A stretch of DNA of 27,275 nucleotides from JBGZFC01 sp964346495 (GTDB lineage: Bacteria > Bacteroidota > Bacteroidia > Bacteroidales > Dysgonomonadaceae), in NCBI GenBank assembly GCA_964346495.1, contig CAYFUW010000021.1:1-27275 (forward strand), written 5' to 3'. The position numbers and the translations under genes are program-made. This document shows positions 7,940 to 15,036 of this stretch, one piece after another; within the stretch, counting starts at the first letter, position 1; each line of letters begins with the position of its first letter. The notes under the pieces are model-generated. The model made no database searches, was not told the DNA's origin, and saw only the letters and a program-made list of their open reading frames with translations.

Positions 7940-8950
7940 TTATTTCGCCTCTTTCAAAGCTTGGAATATCAATTTTTCTAACTCCTCTGCCAATTCAGGA
8001 TTGTCCCGAACTGTCTGTTTCGCACCTTCGCGTCCTTGTGCCAATTTGGTATCGTTGTAACTGTACCACGAACCGCTTTTTTTAATAATTCCGAGTTCAG
8101 CTCCTAAGTCAATAATTTCTCCTACTTTTGAAATTCCTTCTCCGTACATAATATCGAATTCGGCTTTGCGGAAAGGCGGTGCAACTTTATTTTTTACCAC
8201 TTTCACACGTGTCTGATTTCCGGTTGTTTCGTCACCCTCTTTAAGTGCACCGATACGACGAATATCCAAACGTACTGATGCATAGAATTTTAGAGCGTTA
8301 CCTCCGGTTGTTGTTTCGGGATTACCAAACATAATTCCGATTTTTTCACGCAATTGGTTTATAAATATACATGTAGTATTTGTTTTGCTGATAGCGGCAG
8401 TTAGTTTACGAAGTGCCTGCGACATTAATCGAGCTTGTAATCCTACGTTTGAGTCGCCCATATCGCCTTCAATCTCTTTCTTTGGTGTAAGTGCCGCAAC
8501 CGAGTCCACAACAATAATATCTACTGCCGATGAGCGAATAAGTTGTTCGGCAATTTCTAACGCCTCTTCGCCGCTACTTGGTTGTGATATAAGCAGATTA
8601 TCGGTATCTACACCCAATTTTTCGGCATAGAAACGGTCGAAAGCATGTTCCGCATCGATAAATGCTGCTACTCCACCTGCTTTTTGTGCTTCGGCAATAG
8701 CATGAATAGCGAGAGTTGTTTTACCCGATGACTCGGGACCATAAATTTCAATCACACGTCCACGCGGATAACCTCCAACTCCCAACGCTACGTTCAACCC
8801 GATAGAACCGGAAGATATTACTGCAACTTCTTCTATTTTTTCATCGCCCATTTTCATAATAGAACCTTTACCGTAGGTCTTCTCTATTTTTTCCATCGCA
8901 GCGCGAAGGGCTTTTAATTTTTCCGAATTTATATTTTTATCTTCTGACAT
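7940..8950 (-). CDS. recA: recombinase RecA
   Basis: RecA forms filaments on single-stranded DNA, drives homologous strand exchange and acts in recombinational repair. At 336 residues it is of standard length and has no intein. The Walker A motif GPESSGKTT is at 71-79, the Walker B strand DIIVVDSVAAL near 145, and the RecA signature ALKFYASVRLDIRR near 215. The C-terminus is acidic and lysine-rich as usual. The start MSEDKNINSEKLKAL is the first ATG and gives the expected N-terminal helix. The gene is preceded by a 237-bp gap that holds a 36-residue ORF and a nested hairpin. I saw no SOS-box-like palindrome upstream, but the Bacteroidetes SOS operator is not one I can identify reliably by eye. 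Confidence 0.97.
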   Translation of the reverse strand: MSEDKNINSEKLKALRAAMEKIEKTYGKGSIMKMGDEKIEEVAVISSGSIGLNVALGVGGYPRGRVIEIYGPESSGKTTLAIHAIAEAQKAGGVAAFIDAEHAFDRFYAEKLGVDTDNLLISQPSSGEEALEIAEQLIRSSAVDIIVVDSVAALTPKKEIEGDMGDSNVGLQARLMSQALRKLTAAISKTNTTCIFINQLREKIGIMFGNPETTTGGNALKFYASVRLDIRRIGALKEGDETTGNQTRVKVVKNKVAPPFRKAEFDIMYGEGISKVGEIIDLGAELGIIKKSGSWYSYNDTKLAQGREGAKQTVRDNPELAEELEKLIFQALKEAK

Positions 8951-9005
8951 AGTTATGTTTTTTTTGATTATTCTGTTGATTTATAATAATTAATTGATAG
9001 CCGTT

Positions 9006-9054
9006 GGCGATAGACTCGCTACGCGAGTGATATTATCGTGAAGACTTTATCGCC
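9006..9054. repeat. nested hairpin upstream of recA
   Basis: The outer arms ggcgata (9006-9012) and tatcgcc (9048-9054) enclose a perfect inner hairpin actcgc-tac-gcgagt (9014-9028). The 12-mer gtgatattatcg at 9027-9038 is identical to 1595-1606 inside the palindrome after lpdA, which ties this element to the same repeat family. Its right arm overlaps the last codons of the 36-residue ORF at 9047-9157. Confidence 0.55.
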
Positions 9055-9157
9055 ATGTTTCATTTTCTTTGAGTAGTTCATCAGCTTCAATAAGATTGTC
9101 TTTTTCTGAATCTTTCAATGATAAGTCAATACGCCAATTTAACTCTTCTTCTTTCAT
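9047..9157 (-). CDS. 36-residue ORF, possible antitoxin remnant
   Basis: The ORF begins MKEEELNWRIDLS and ends ADELLKENETWR, with Leu, Glu and Lys-rich amphipathic spacing and plausible codon use. It faintly resembles the C-terminal helix of small Bacteroidetes antitoxin-like proteins (pattern R-I-x-x-S-x-x-D ... L ... W), but it is far too short for a full one and no toxin gene is adjacent. The last three codons lie inside the hairpin arm at 9048-9054, so the reading frame may have been cut or extended by that element. It may not be expressed. Confidence 0.35.
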   Translation of the reverse strand: MKEEELNWRIDLSLKDSEKDNLIEADELLKENETWR

Positions 9158-9187
9158 AGAAATAAAAGAATCTGTTTTATGTATATT

Positions 9188-9646
9188 TTACAAGTTTAAA
9201 ATCTGTTCCGCGTGATTTTTAGTATTCACTTTTCTTCCTTCCAAAATGTGACGAATAATACCTTCTTCATCTATAAGAAATGTTGTACGAACTGTTCCCA
9301 TATAGGTTTTGCCATAGTTTTTCTTCTCTTGCCAAACTCCAAACTCTTCAACAAGTTTTTTATCGGTATCGGCTATAAGCGGGAAAGGTAGCGAAAACTT
9401 TTCTATAAATTTCTGATGCGATGCTTCGCTGTCGATACTCACGCCTACAATTTCATATCCTGCCTTTTTTAAGTCGGCATATCCGTCACGCAAACTACAA
9501 GCCTGTGCCGTACAGCCGGGTGTATTATCTTTAGGATAGAAGTAGAGTGCAAGTTTTTTACCCGCAAAATTACTCGATTTTATTTCGTTTTCGTTTTGGT
9601 CGGTTCCCAAAATTTCAGGGATTTTATCGCCTATTTTTAATGCCAT
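9188..9646 (-). CDS. bcp: thioredoxin-dependent thiol peroxidase (BCP/PrxQ)
   Basis: This peroxiredoxin reduces hydrogen peroxide and organic hydroperoxides in the cytoplasm at the expense of thioredoxin. The 152 residues are the normal length. The peroxidatic cysteine is C45 in the motif DNTPGCT. The resolving cysteine C50 follows five residues later (CTAQAC), the spacing of atypical two-Cys BCP/PrxQ enzymes. The later conserved Arg occurs in GTVRTTFLID. The gene is 63 bp downstream of dprA but has its own promoter-like TATCTTTG. The start MALKIGDKIPEI is the only sensible ATG. Confidence 0.95.
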   Translation of the reverse strand: MALKIGDKIPEILGTDQNENEIKSSNFAGKKLALYFYPKDNTPGCTAQACSLRDGYADLKKAGYEIVGVSIDSEASHQKFIEKFSLPFPLIADTDKKLVEEFGVWQEKKNYGKTYMGTVRTTFLIDEEGIIRHILEGRKVNTKNHAEQILNL

Positions 9647-9671
9647 AGTTGTATCTGTTTATATTTTCTTT

Positions 9672-9679
9672 CAAAGATA
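9672..9679 (-). promoter_or_regulatory. -7 promoter element of bcp
   Basis: The minus strand reads TATCTTTG, an exact match to the Bacteroidetes TAnnTTTG consensus, 25 bp ahead of the bcp ATG. No TTG is seen at the -33 spacing. Confidence 0.55.
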
Positions 9680-9709
9680 TAAAAAATATAATAAGAAAGG
9701 AAAAAAGTA

Positions 9710-10819
9710 TTACATCAATTTATAAACTCCGCCCGGCAAAGCCTGCACCACACTTTTCATTTCCAACTCCAACAGAGTAAAAAACAACTCCGAAACGGGT
9801 GTATCCAACTCTATTGCAAGCATATTTACCTGCATAGAATCAACACCGTTGAGAGCATTGAATATTTTCTCTTCGTCTTCGGTCAAGTTTAAGAAAAGTT
9901 CGCGTTGTTTTGGTTGTGCAGGTTTTTTATCGGAATCCCAGCCAAGATGCTTCAATAAATCGTTGGTTTCTTGCAACAAAACAGCTCTGTTATCTGAAAT
10001 CAACCGATTACATCCTGATGAGCTATTATCGGACACTCTACCCGGAATGGCAAAAACTTCACGAAAATAGGAGTTAGCTATATCAGCAGTAATAAGCGAA
10101 CCACCCTTTTCAGCTGATTCTACTACAACAACTGCATCTGCCATACCCGCAACGATACGATTGCGACGCACAAAATTGTGACGGTCGGGATTGGTATTGC
10201 TCGGAAACTCGGTAACCAAAGCTCCGTTCTCTAACATTTCTACGGCTGTATGTCGATGCACATGTGGATAAATTCGGTCTAAACCATGACCTAAAACGGC
10301 AACGGTAGAAAGATTGTTTTGCAATGCTGCTCTATGTGCATAAATATCGATACCGTATGCCAAACCGCTAACTATAAGCATATCGGGGAATTTTGCAGAT
10401 AAATCACGAATAAGTTTTTGACATATCTCTTGCCCATATTTTGTAGCATTTCGTGTGCCGACTATGCTGATTACTTTTTGGCGATTGAAATCGATATTGC
10501 CTTTAGCATAAAGAAGTATAGGTGCATCGATGCAGTTAGTCAGTCGTTGCGGATAATCTTCATCGGTATAAAACAGTAGTTTTATGTTGTTTTTTGTAAT
10601 AAATTCGAGTTCCTTTTCAGCTCTGAGCATCACATCGGGATGACGAATTTCGGCAATCAATCGCTTAGAAATTCTTGGTATTTTTTCTAATTTTCGTGTG
10701 CTTTCCTTAAAAACCGATTCCACATCGCCAACTGCTTGCAACAGATTTCTTGCATGCATCACTCCTACGCCGTTTATTTGCGTGAGAGCTATTTGGTAAA
10801 GGGTTTTGTCGGTAATCAT
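9710..10819 (-). CDS. dprA: DNA-processing protein DprA
   Basis: DprA protects incoming single-stranded DNA and loads RecA on it during transformation. The Rossmann-like DprA/Smf domain is clear: VISIVGTRNATKYG, VSGLAYGIDIYAHRAAL, VVVVESAEKGGSLITA and FAIPG. An N-terminal helix-hairpin-helix-like segment (INGVGVMHARNLLQ) precedes it, and a C-terminal winged-helix tail (about the last 65 residues) follows. I place the start at the ATG at 10819 (MITDKTLYQIAL), giving 369 residues. The longer frame starting at 10876 would add 19 residues translated from a palindromic repeat and a 7-bp tandem repeat, which are not protein-like. It lies in the minus-strand series between the thioesterase and bcp, with recA close downstream. 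Confidence 0.93.
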   Translation of the reverse strand: MITDKTLYQIALTQINGVGVMHARNLLQAVGDVESVFKESTRKLEKIPRISKRLIAEIRHPDVMLRAEKELEFITKNNIKLLFYTDEDYPQRLTNCIDAPILLYAKGNIDFNRQKVISIVGTRNATKYGQEICQKLIRDLSAKFPDMLIVSGLAYGIDIYAHRAALQNNLSTVAVLGHGLDRIYPHVHRHTAVEMLENGALVTEFPSNTNPDRHNFVRRNRIVAGMADAVVVVESAEKGGSLITADIANSYFREVFAIPGRVSDNSSSGCNRLISDNRAVLLQETNDLLKHLGWDSDKKPAQPKQRELFLNLTEDEEKIFNALNGVDSMQVNMLAIELDTPVSELFFTLLELEMKSVVQALPGGVYKLM

Positions 10820-10826
10820 TGGTGGT

Positions 10827-10847
10827 GCGTGTTGCGTGTTACGTGTT
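10827..10847. repeat. 7-bp tandem repeat upstream of dprA
   Basis: Three head-to-tail copies of gcgtgtt (the last one acgtgtt) lie directly before the dprA ATG on the minus strand. Similar word-like repeats occur at other intergenic positions in this window. Confidence 0.6.
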
Positions 10848-10861
10848 GGTTTCGCGAAATC

Positions 10862-10889
10862 GTAGAGACGTGGCATGCCGCGTCTCTAC
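10862..10889. repeat. 28-bp palindrome between the thioesterase and dprA
   Basis: gtagagacgtggca pairs with tgccgcgtctctac along its full length with a single G-T wobble, giving a 14-bp stem with no unpaired loop. The wobble position and outer arms match the palindrome at 1588-1614. It lies 8 bp after the thioesterase stop and 42 bp before the dprA start. It could act as a terminator, a processing site or a mobile REP/MITE-like element. Confidence 0.75.
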
Positions 10890-10897
10890 AACAGGTA

Positions 10898-11299
10898 TTA
10901 CAGATATTCAGCAAATGCTTTATCAAACACTTCCGGTTTGGAAAGTTTGCCGTTTATAAGAGTTACAACCTCTATTTTTGCTTTGGCACACAGTGCATTG
11001 TCCGACACACGATAAATTTCCTGATGAAAAATATATTTCACACTTTGCTTTTCGAGTTGTTTTATGGTACATACAAACTCATCCATACCGATAAGCGGAA
11101 TTTTATACCGGATATCTACACGTGACACTACAGCATCGATACCTTGCAAGTGAAGTTGGTAAAAATTGAGCTCCTTGCTTTCGAGAAATTCGTGACGAGC
11201 CACTTCGAAATAGTGCTGATAGTTGGCGTTGTTTACGTGACCTTGCGCATCACACTCGTAATCGCGAACTTTCATCGTATATGAAAAAATAGCATTCAT
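10898..11299 (-). CDS. acyl-CoA thioesterase, YbgC/FadM-like hotdog fold
   Basis: This 133-residue hotdog-fold protein of the 4-hydroxybenzoyl-CoA thioesterase type would hydrolyse acyl-CoA or acyl-ACP thioesters in the cytoplasm. The signature DAQGHVNNANYQHYFE at about residues 17-32 contains the catalytic Asp and the HVNNxxY motif. A central strand RVDIRYKIPL and the dimer strands IEVVTLINGKL follow. The substrate is not predictable. It sits in the minus-strand series 53 bp after the acyltransferase gene and just upstream of dprA. Confidence 0.9.
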   Translation of the reverse strand: MNAIFSYTMKVRDYECDAQGHVNNANYQHYFEVARHEFLESKELNFYQLHLQGIDAVVSRVDIRYKIPLIGMDEFVCTIKQLEKQSVKYIFHQEIYRVSDNALCAKAKIEVVTLINGKLSKPEVFDKAFAEYL

Positions 11300-11352
11300 T
11301 TCAAATAATATTATTTACTCTTATCATTATTATATTGTTGAAACTAAAGAGA

Positions 11353-12455
11353 TTATATAGGTCGACTTTTAATTACCTCATATTTTTTCTTCAATTTCAA
11401 AAACGGTTTCTCTATAAACTTATAAGACAATATAGTCACAAAAATAGTAATTCCTAATGCAAAAAGAAAAGAAACGAGACCATTATTTGACGCGAAAGTA
11501 GTTTTGTCAAGCAAATAGACTGACAGTTCAATCCCAAGTAAATGGTACAAATAAAGACCATAAGACCTTATACCGAGATAGACTAAAGGCTGCTTTGAAA
11601 AAAACTTCTTGAAAAAATCGCTGTTAAATACACCAAACATAAACAGAGTAGTAGAAAGCCCAACAAACAGAAAGGATATTGCAACGTATTGACTTCCTGC
11701 AACATTAGGTGCCAATAATGTATAAACAAAAAAAGCCCCTACTCCCATTAGACTAATAAAAATTGGTTTAAAATATTTCAGCAAAAAATCATATCCTCCA
11801 AAACCGATAATTATACCTCCCAAAATAGATTCAAACCGAGTAAAAGGCAATACCCAAACAGCCGGAGTGTTTCCTGCAGACATAACTACAATAGACCTAA
11901 GTATGCTGAAAAAAATTAATACAAAAAACAGAATAAACAGTTTTTCTTTTTTTGTCTTCCTTACTAATGAGAGTATTATAACAGGAACAAAACATAAAAC
12001 TGCTCTTCATAAGAGATTGTCCACAAATGCGCCAAAGTAGATAATGAATTATATCCATGAACTGCGGTCATAAAGTTATCTGTAAAGGTCAGCAATCCGA
12101 CAACTCTTAATAACTCTAAGTTTGAAAATGGATAATTTATAATGTAAAGAAATAGAATAGTCAGAATTACGAATATTATGTAAACAGGACATATTCTAAA
12201 AATACGACGTAAATAGAACTTTCTGAAACTGATTTTATTGGTTTTTTTATACTCTTCTACAAGTAATCGGGAGAATAGGAAAGCGGAAAGAACAAAAAAC
12301 AGATCTACTCCAAGCCATCCGTATGCTCTAAAAAATGAAAGGACTGGTATTGAGTTTAAATAAGGATGATGATGCACGAAAACTAAAAGAAAAGCCAAGA
12401 ATCTAAGTCCATCGAGTTCCGGAAAATAAAAACGCTTTGTATCTTCTGTTATCAT
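11353..12455 (-). pseudogene. acyltransferase 3 family membrane protein, frameshifted
   Basis: Two frames together make one integral-membrane acyltransferase of the OafA/WecH type, which transfers acyl groups to surface glycans. The 5' part (12455-11976) starts MITEDTKRFYFPELDGLRF and carries the family motifs LDGLRFLAFLLVFVHH and GVDLFFVLSAFLFS. It ends ISYEEQFYVLFLL. The 3' part carries the remaining membrane helices, and its frame can be followed upstream of its first ATG as FVPVIILSLVRKTKKEKLF. Restoring one A to the run of four As at 11989-11992 (five Ts on the coding strand) joins YVFVPVIIL in frame and gives 367 residues, a normal length. The gene is 13 bp after the S41 peptidase. The lesion may be a sequencing error, a real mutation or a phase-variable tract, although four or five As is short for the last. 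Confidence 0.85.
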
Positions 12456-12468
12456 TGCAAAATATTCA

Positions 12469-14058
12469 CTAATTCAACAAATCGGAATAGGCTTTCTTAT
12501 CATTTATAATTCTCAATCCCTCGTTAAATATATCATTTTCCTGATTGATAATTGTAAAATATGCTGACGTATCATATAAATCTCTTGCAATTAATGCTTT
12601 TATCTGAGTAAGAATCCATTTTTTTGCTTTTTCAAACTCCTCGTCGTTCCATTCGATAGAGTCGTTTTTTGCCATCTCTTTCATATCATTAATCACAGTA
12701 TTGTCAATTTGATACTCTTTTTTGAACTGTTCAACCGACGGATACTCTTTCAAAAGATTATTTCTGTTGTTATCTACCTTAATCAAACTCAACTTGCTGA
12801 TTATACCTTTAGCTATTAAATTTCTATGCAAGTCGGTAACAGTAGTTGTATCGATAGGCACAAAAAAATCGGGCATAATGCCGCCACCACCATAAACAGT
12901 GCGCTTTTTGATTAATGTTGTATATTTCAGAGAATCGGGAAATTGTATGCTATCGGCATGCAGATACTCTCCATGTGCCATACGATTGTACAAATCGCGA
13001 TTGTAATCTTCTCGGTTACCACTCTCGTACGGTTTTTGGATGCTTCTTCCGGTAGGTGTGAAATATTTTGCAACAGTCAATCTAATCATTGTTCCATCGG
13101 GCAACGGTAATTGACGCTGAACCAACCCTTTACCAAATGTGCGTCGTCCAACAATTACAGCTCTATCCCAATCTTGCAATGCTCCTGCCAAAATTTCGCT
13201 TGCCGAAGCCGATGTTTCATCAACCAATACAACCAAATTTTCGGCTAAAAATTTGCCTTTTGCAGTTGCATTCATTGTAAGTTTAGGTTGATTTTTTCCT
13301 TCGGTATATACTATCAGTCTATCTTTTTCGAGAAATTCGTTTGCTATTTCCGATGCAACCTGCAAAACGCCACCCGCATTTCCTGTCAGGTCGAAAATCA
13401 AATTTTTCATACCTTGCGATTTGAGCTTTGTTATTGCTTCCATAAACTCATCATAAGAACTTGTTGCAAATCTGCTTAATCGAATATAACCTGTGTCATT
13501 GTCAACCATATAAGCAGCATCGAGACTGTAGATAGGTATTTTGTCGCGAACAATACGAAACTCCAATAAATCTTTCACTCCCCGACGCATAACTTTCACA
13601 TTAACAGCCGTTCCTTTTGACCCACGTAGTTTTTTGATTATCTCCTCGTTTTTCAATTTAACTCCGGCAACAAGTGTATCGTTTACATAAATAAAGCGGT
13701 CGCCCGGCATAATTCCTACTTTTTGCGACGGTCCACCGGATATTACCTCCATCACATAAAGCGTGTCGGTAGTCATATTGAATGAGATACCGATTCCTTC
13801 GAAATTGCCTTGCAACGGTTCGTTCAATATTTTTACCTCATCTTTATCGAGATACTGCGAATGTGGGTCGAGTTGCGATAGCATTGCTCGAATAGCCGCC
13901 TCGGTAATCTTTTCAGTATCAACATCTTCAACATAAAGGCTATTTATTAATCGAAGTGTTCTGTCTAATTTCACACTTTCAATACTTGGCATAAATTGAG
14001 CCATTGTCACTGACAAACTTAGTGTTAATATCAACAAAAAAGTGAGTGTTTTTTTCAT
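12469..14058 (-). CDS. S41 carboxyl-terminal processing peptidase with PDZ domain
   Basis: This secreted serine protease of the CtpA/Prc family trims the C-termini of periplasmic proteins. A signal peptide (MKKTLTFLLILTLSLSVTMA, about residues 1-20) leads the 529-residue protein. A tail-protease domain segment (LDPHSQYL) precedes the PDZ domain at about 85-165 (GIGISF, PGDRFIYVND). The catalytic Ser-Lys pair is S285 in ETSASASEI and K310 in RTFGKGLVQ. The 25-residue spacing is as expected for the family. A C-terminal extension of about 180 residues is common in Bacteroidetes members. It lies 45 bp after coaD, a conserved-looking neighbourhood with topoisomerase IV B. Confidence 0.93.
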   Translation of the reverse strand: MKKTLTFLLILTLSLSVTMAQFMPSIESVKLDRTLRLINSLYVEDVDTEKITEAAIRAMLSQLDPHSQYLDKDEVKILNEPLQGNFEGIGISFNMTTDTLYVMEVISGGPSQKVGIMPGDRFIYVNDTLVAGVKLKNEEIIKKLRGSKGTAVNVKVMRRGVKDLLEFRIVRDKIPIYSLDAAYMVDNDTGYIRLSRFATSSYDEFMEAITKLKSQGMKNLIFDLTGNAGGVLQVASEIANEFLEKDRLIVYTEGKNQPKLTMNATAKGKFLAENLVVLVDETSASASEILAGALQDWDRAVIVGRRTFGKGLVQRQLPLPDGTMIRLTVAKYFTPTGRSIQKPYESGNREDYNRDLYNRMAHGEYLHADSIQFPDSLKYTTLIKKRTVYGGGGIMPDFFVPIDTTTVTDLHRNLIAKGIISKLSLIKVDNNRNNLLKEYPSVEQFKKEYQIDNTVINDMKEMAKNDSIEWNDEEFEKAKKWILTQIKALIARDLYDTSAYFTIINQENDIFNEGLRIINDKKAYSDLLN

Positions 14059-14103
14059 ATATAATCTGATAATTTACAATTGATAGAGTTTTTAATTATC
14101 TAT

Positions 14104-14616
14104 TTATAAGCTCATTCCTTTAGGTATAAACTGTTGCACATCATGTCCATATTTCAGTAATTCTCTTACCAAAGTTGAACTGATATGCGTGTATTCCGGC
14201 TCTGTAAACAAAACAAATGTTTCGATACCGGAAATTGTTCGATTCATATCTGCTATAGTTTTTTCATATTCAAAATCATTAACCGAACGAATTCCTCTCA
14301 ATATATATCGAGCGTCTATCTTTTTGGCAAACTCAATAGTCAACGAATCGTAACTTTCCACCCGAACACGAGATTCATCTTTGTACAACTCGCGTATCAT
14401 ATCGATACGTTTCTCTAACGAAAAAAACGGCTTTTTCGCCTCATTTACTCCAATCGCGATAACAATTTCGTCCACTAACTCCAAAGCACGTCTTACCAAA
14501 GAATCATGCCCGATAGTAAACGGGTCGAAAGTTCCCGGAAATAGTGCTATACGGCTGCGTGAGTGGGAGACTGCGTGAGTGGGAGACTGTGTGAGTGTTG
14601 ATTTTATAGTGTCCAT
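14104..14616 (-). CDS. coaD: pantetheine-phosphate adenylyltransferase, altered N-terminus
   Basis: CoaD adenylylates 4'-phosphopantetheine to dephospho-CoA, the penultimate step of CoA synthesis; coaE for the last step is at 20599. The nucleotidyltransferase motifs are intact: RIALFPGTFDPFTIGH (TxGH at 34-37) and ISSTLVR at 145-151. The core is of normal length. The N-terminus is odd: residues 1-21 are not CoaD-like, and residues 7-21 are encoded by a 16-bp tandem repeat. CoaD proteins normally start one to three residues before the RIALFPG strand, but no in-frame ATG lies there. The only in-frame ATG found (14616) overlaps the last 13 bp of the four-helix-bundle gene. Either this tail is translated or a non-ATG start is used. 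Confidence 0.9.
   Translation of the reverse strand: MDTIKSTLTQSPTHAVSHSRSRIALFPGTFDPFTIGHDSLVRRALELVDEIVIAIGVNEAKKPFFSLEKRIDMIRELYKDESRVRVESYDSLTIEFAKKIDARYILRGIRSVNDFEYEKTIADMNRTISGIETFVLFTEPEYTHISSTLVRELLKYGHDVQQFIPKGMSL
14555..14597. repeat. 16-bp tandem repeat, 2.7 copies, within the coaD 5' end
   Basis: Two exact copies of ctgcgtgagtgggaga (14555-14570 and 14571-14586) are followed by a partial third, ctgtgtgagtg (14587-14597). The unit is not a multiple of three, so each copy is read in a different frame. This argues that the encoded residues are not under protein-level selection. Confidence 0.8.
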
Positions 14617-14966
14617 TTTTCGGATTTTTTTATCATATTTACAATCATACCAATAATGTGGTTATAATGTATAAACACATCTTTATCAATATATTCGCAA
14701 GAATAAGCATACTCTAACCAAACCTGGGTTTCAGCGGCTTCGCCTTCAGCATCACTCAATTTTGCAACAAAAGCCTTTTCGTAACGACGCTTTCGCCAAG
14801 CCTCTGCTAAGTTTCCTGAAACCGAGCGAGATGAACGCCTAATCTGATCGACAAGCGAATATAACTCTTCTTTAGGAAATGACTTAGTTATCTGAAACAC
14901 TTCCATTCCTGTTTCAAAAGATGCTTTATAGACTTTCAAGTCAGTGTGCGATAAAATTCTATCCAT
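14604..14966 (-). CDS. four-helix bundle protein (S23/IVP-like)
   Basis: This 120-residue protein belongs to the small four-helix-bundle family first known from 23S rRNA intervening sequences; function is unknown. Family hallmarks are DLKVYKASFETGMEVFQIT near the N-terminus, FPKEELYSLVDQIRRSSRSV and GNLAEAWRKRRYEKAFV in the middle, and a C-terminal helix ending MIKKSEKWTL. It is predicted to be all helical and cytoplasmic. It interrupts the topoisomerase IV B-coaD neighbourhood. Word-like low-complexity DNA flanks it on both sides (tandem 16-mers at 14555-14597, ctccctttctccctctctcc at 14989-15008). That layout suggests insertion as a unit. Its stop overlaps the first ATG available to coaD. 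Confidence 0.9.
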   Translation of the reverse strand: MDRILSHTDLKVYKASFETGMEVFQITKSFPKEELYSLVDQIRRSSRSVSGNLAEAWRKRRYEKAFVAKLSDAEGEAAETQVWLEYAYSCEYIDKDVFIHYNHIIGMIVNMIKKSEKWTL

Positions 14967-15036
14967 TGCATTGCCATTTTACGCTTATCTCCCTTTCTCC
15001 CTCTCTCCAAGTCACTAAGTCGCCTTTTCTCACGTT
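14967..15036. other. low-complexity spacer between topoisomerase IV B and the four-helix-bundle gene
   Basis: The spacer has pyrimidine-rich words on the plus strand (ctccctttctccctctctcc at 14989-15008, then caagtcactaagtcgcc). The style is like the repeats on the other side of the four-helix-bundle gene, unlike the other spacers of this gene series. Confidence 0.5.

Noticed and set aside
7940..8950. Intein or truncation in recA
   Set aside because: The 336-residue reading frame is continuous, with all RecA motifs in order and normal spacing.
14555..14597. Tandem 16-bp repeats as a CRISPR array
   Set aside because: Units are directly adjacent with no spacers, far shorter than CRISPR repeats, and no cas genes are nearby.
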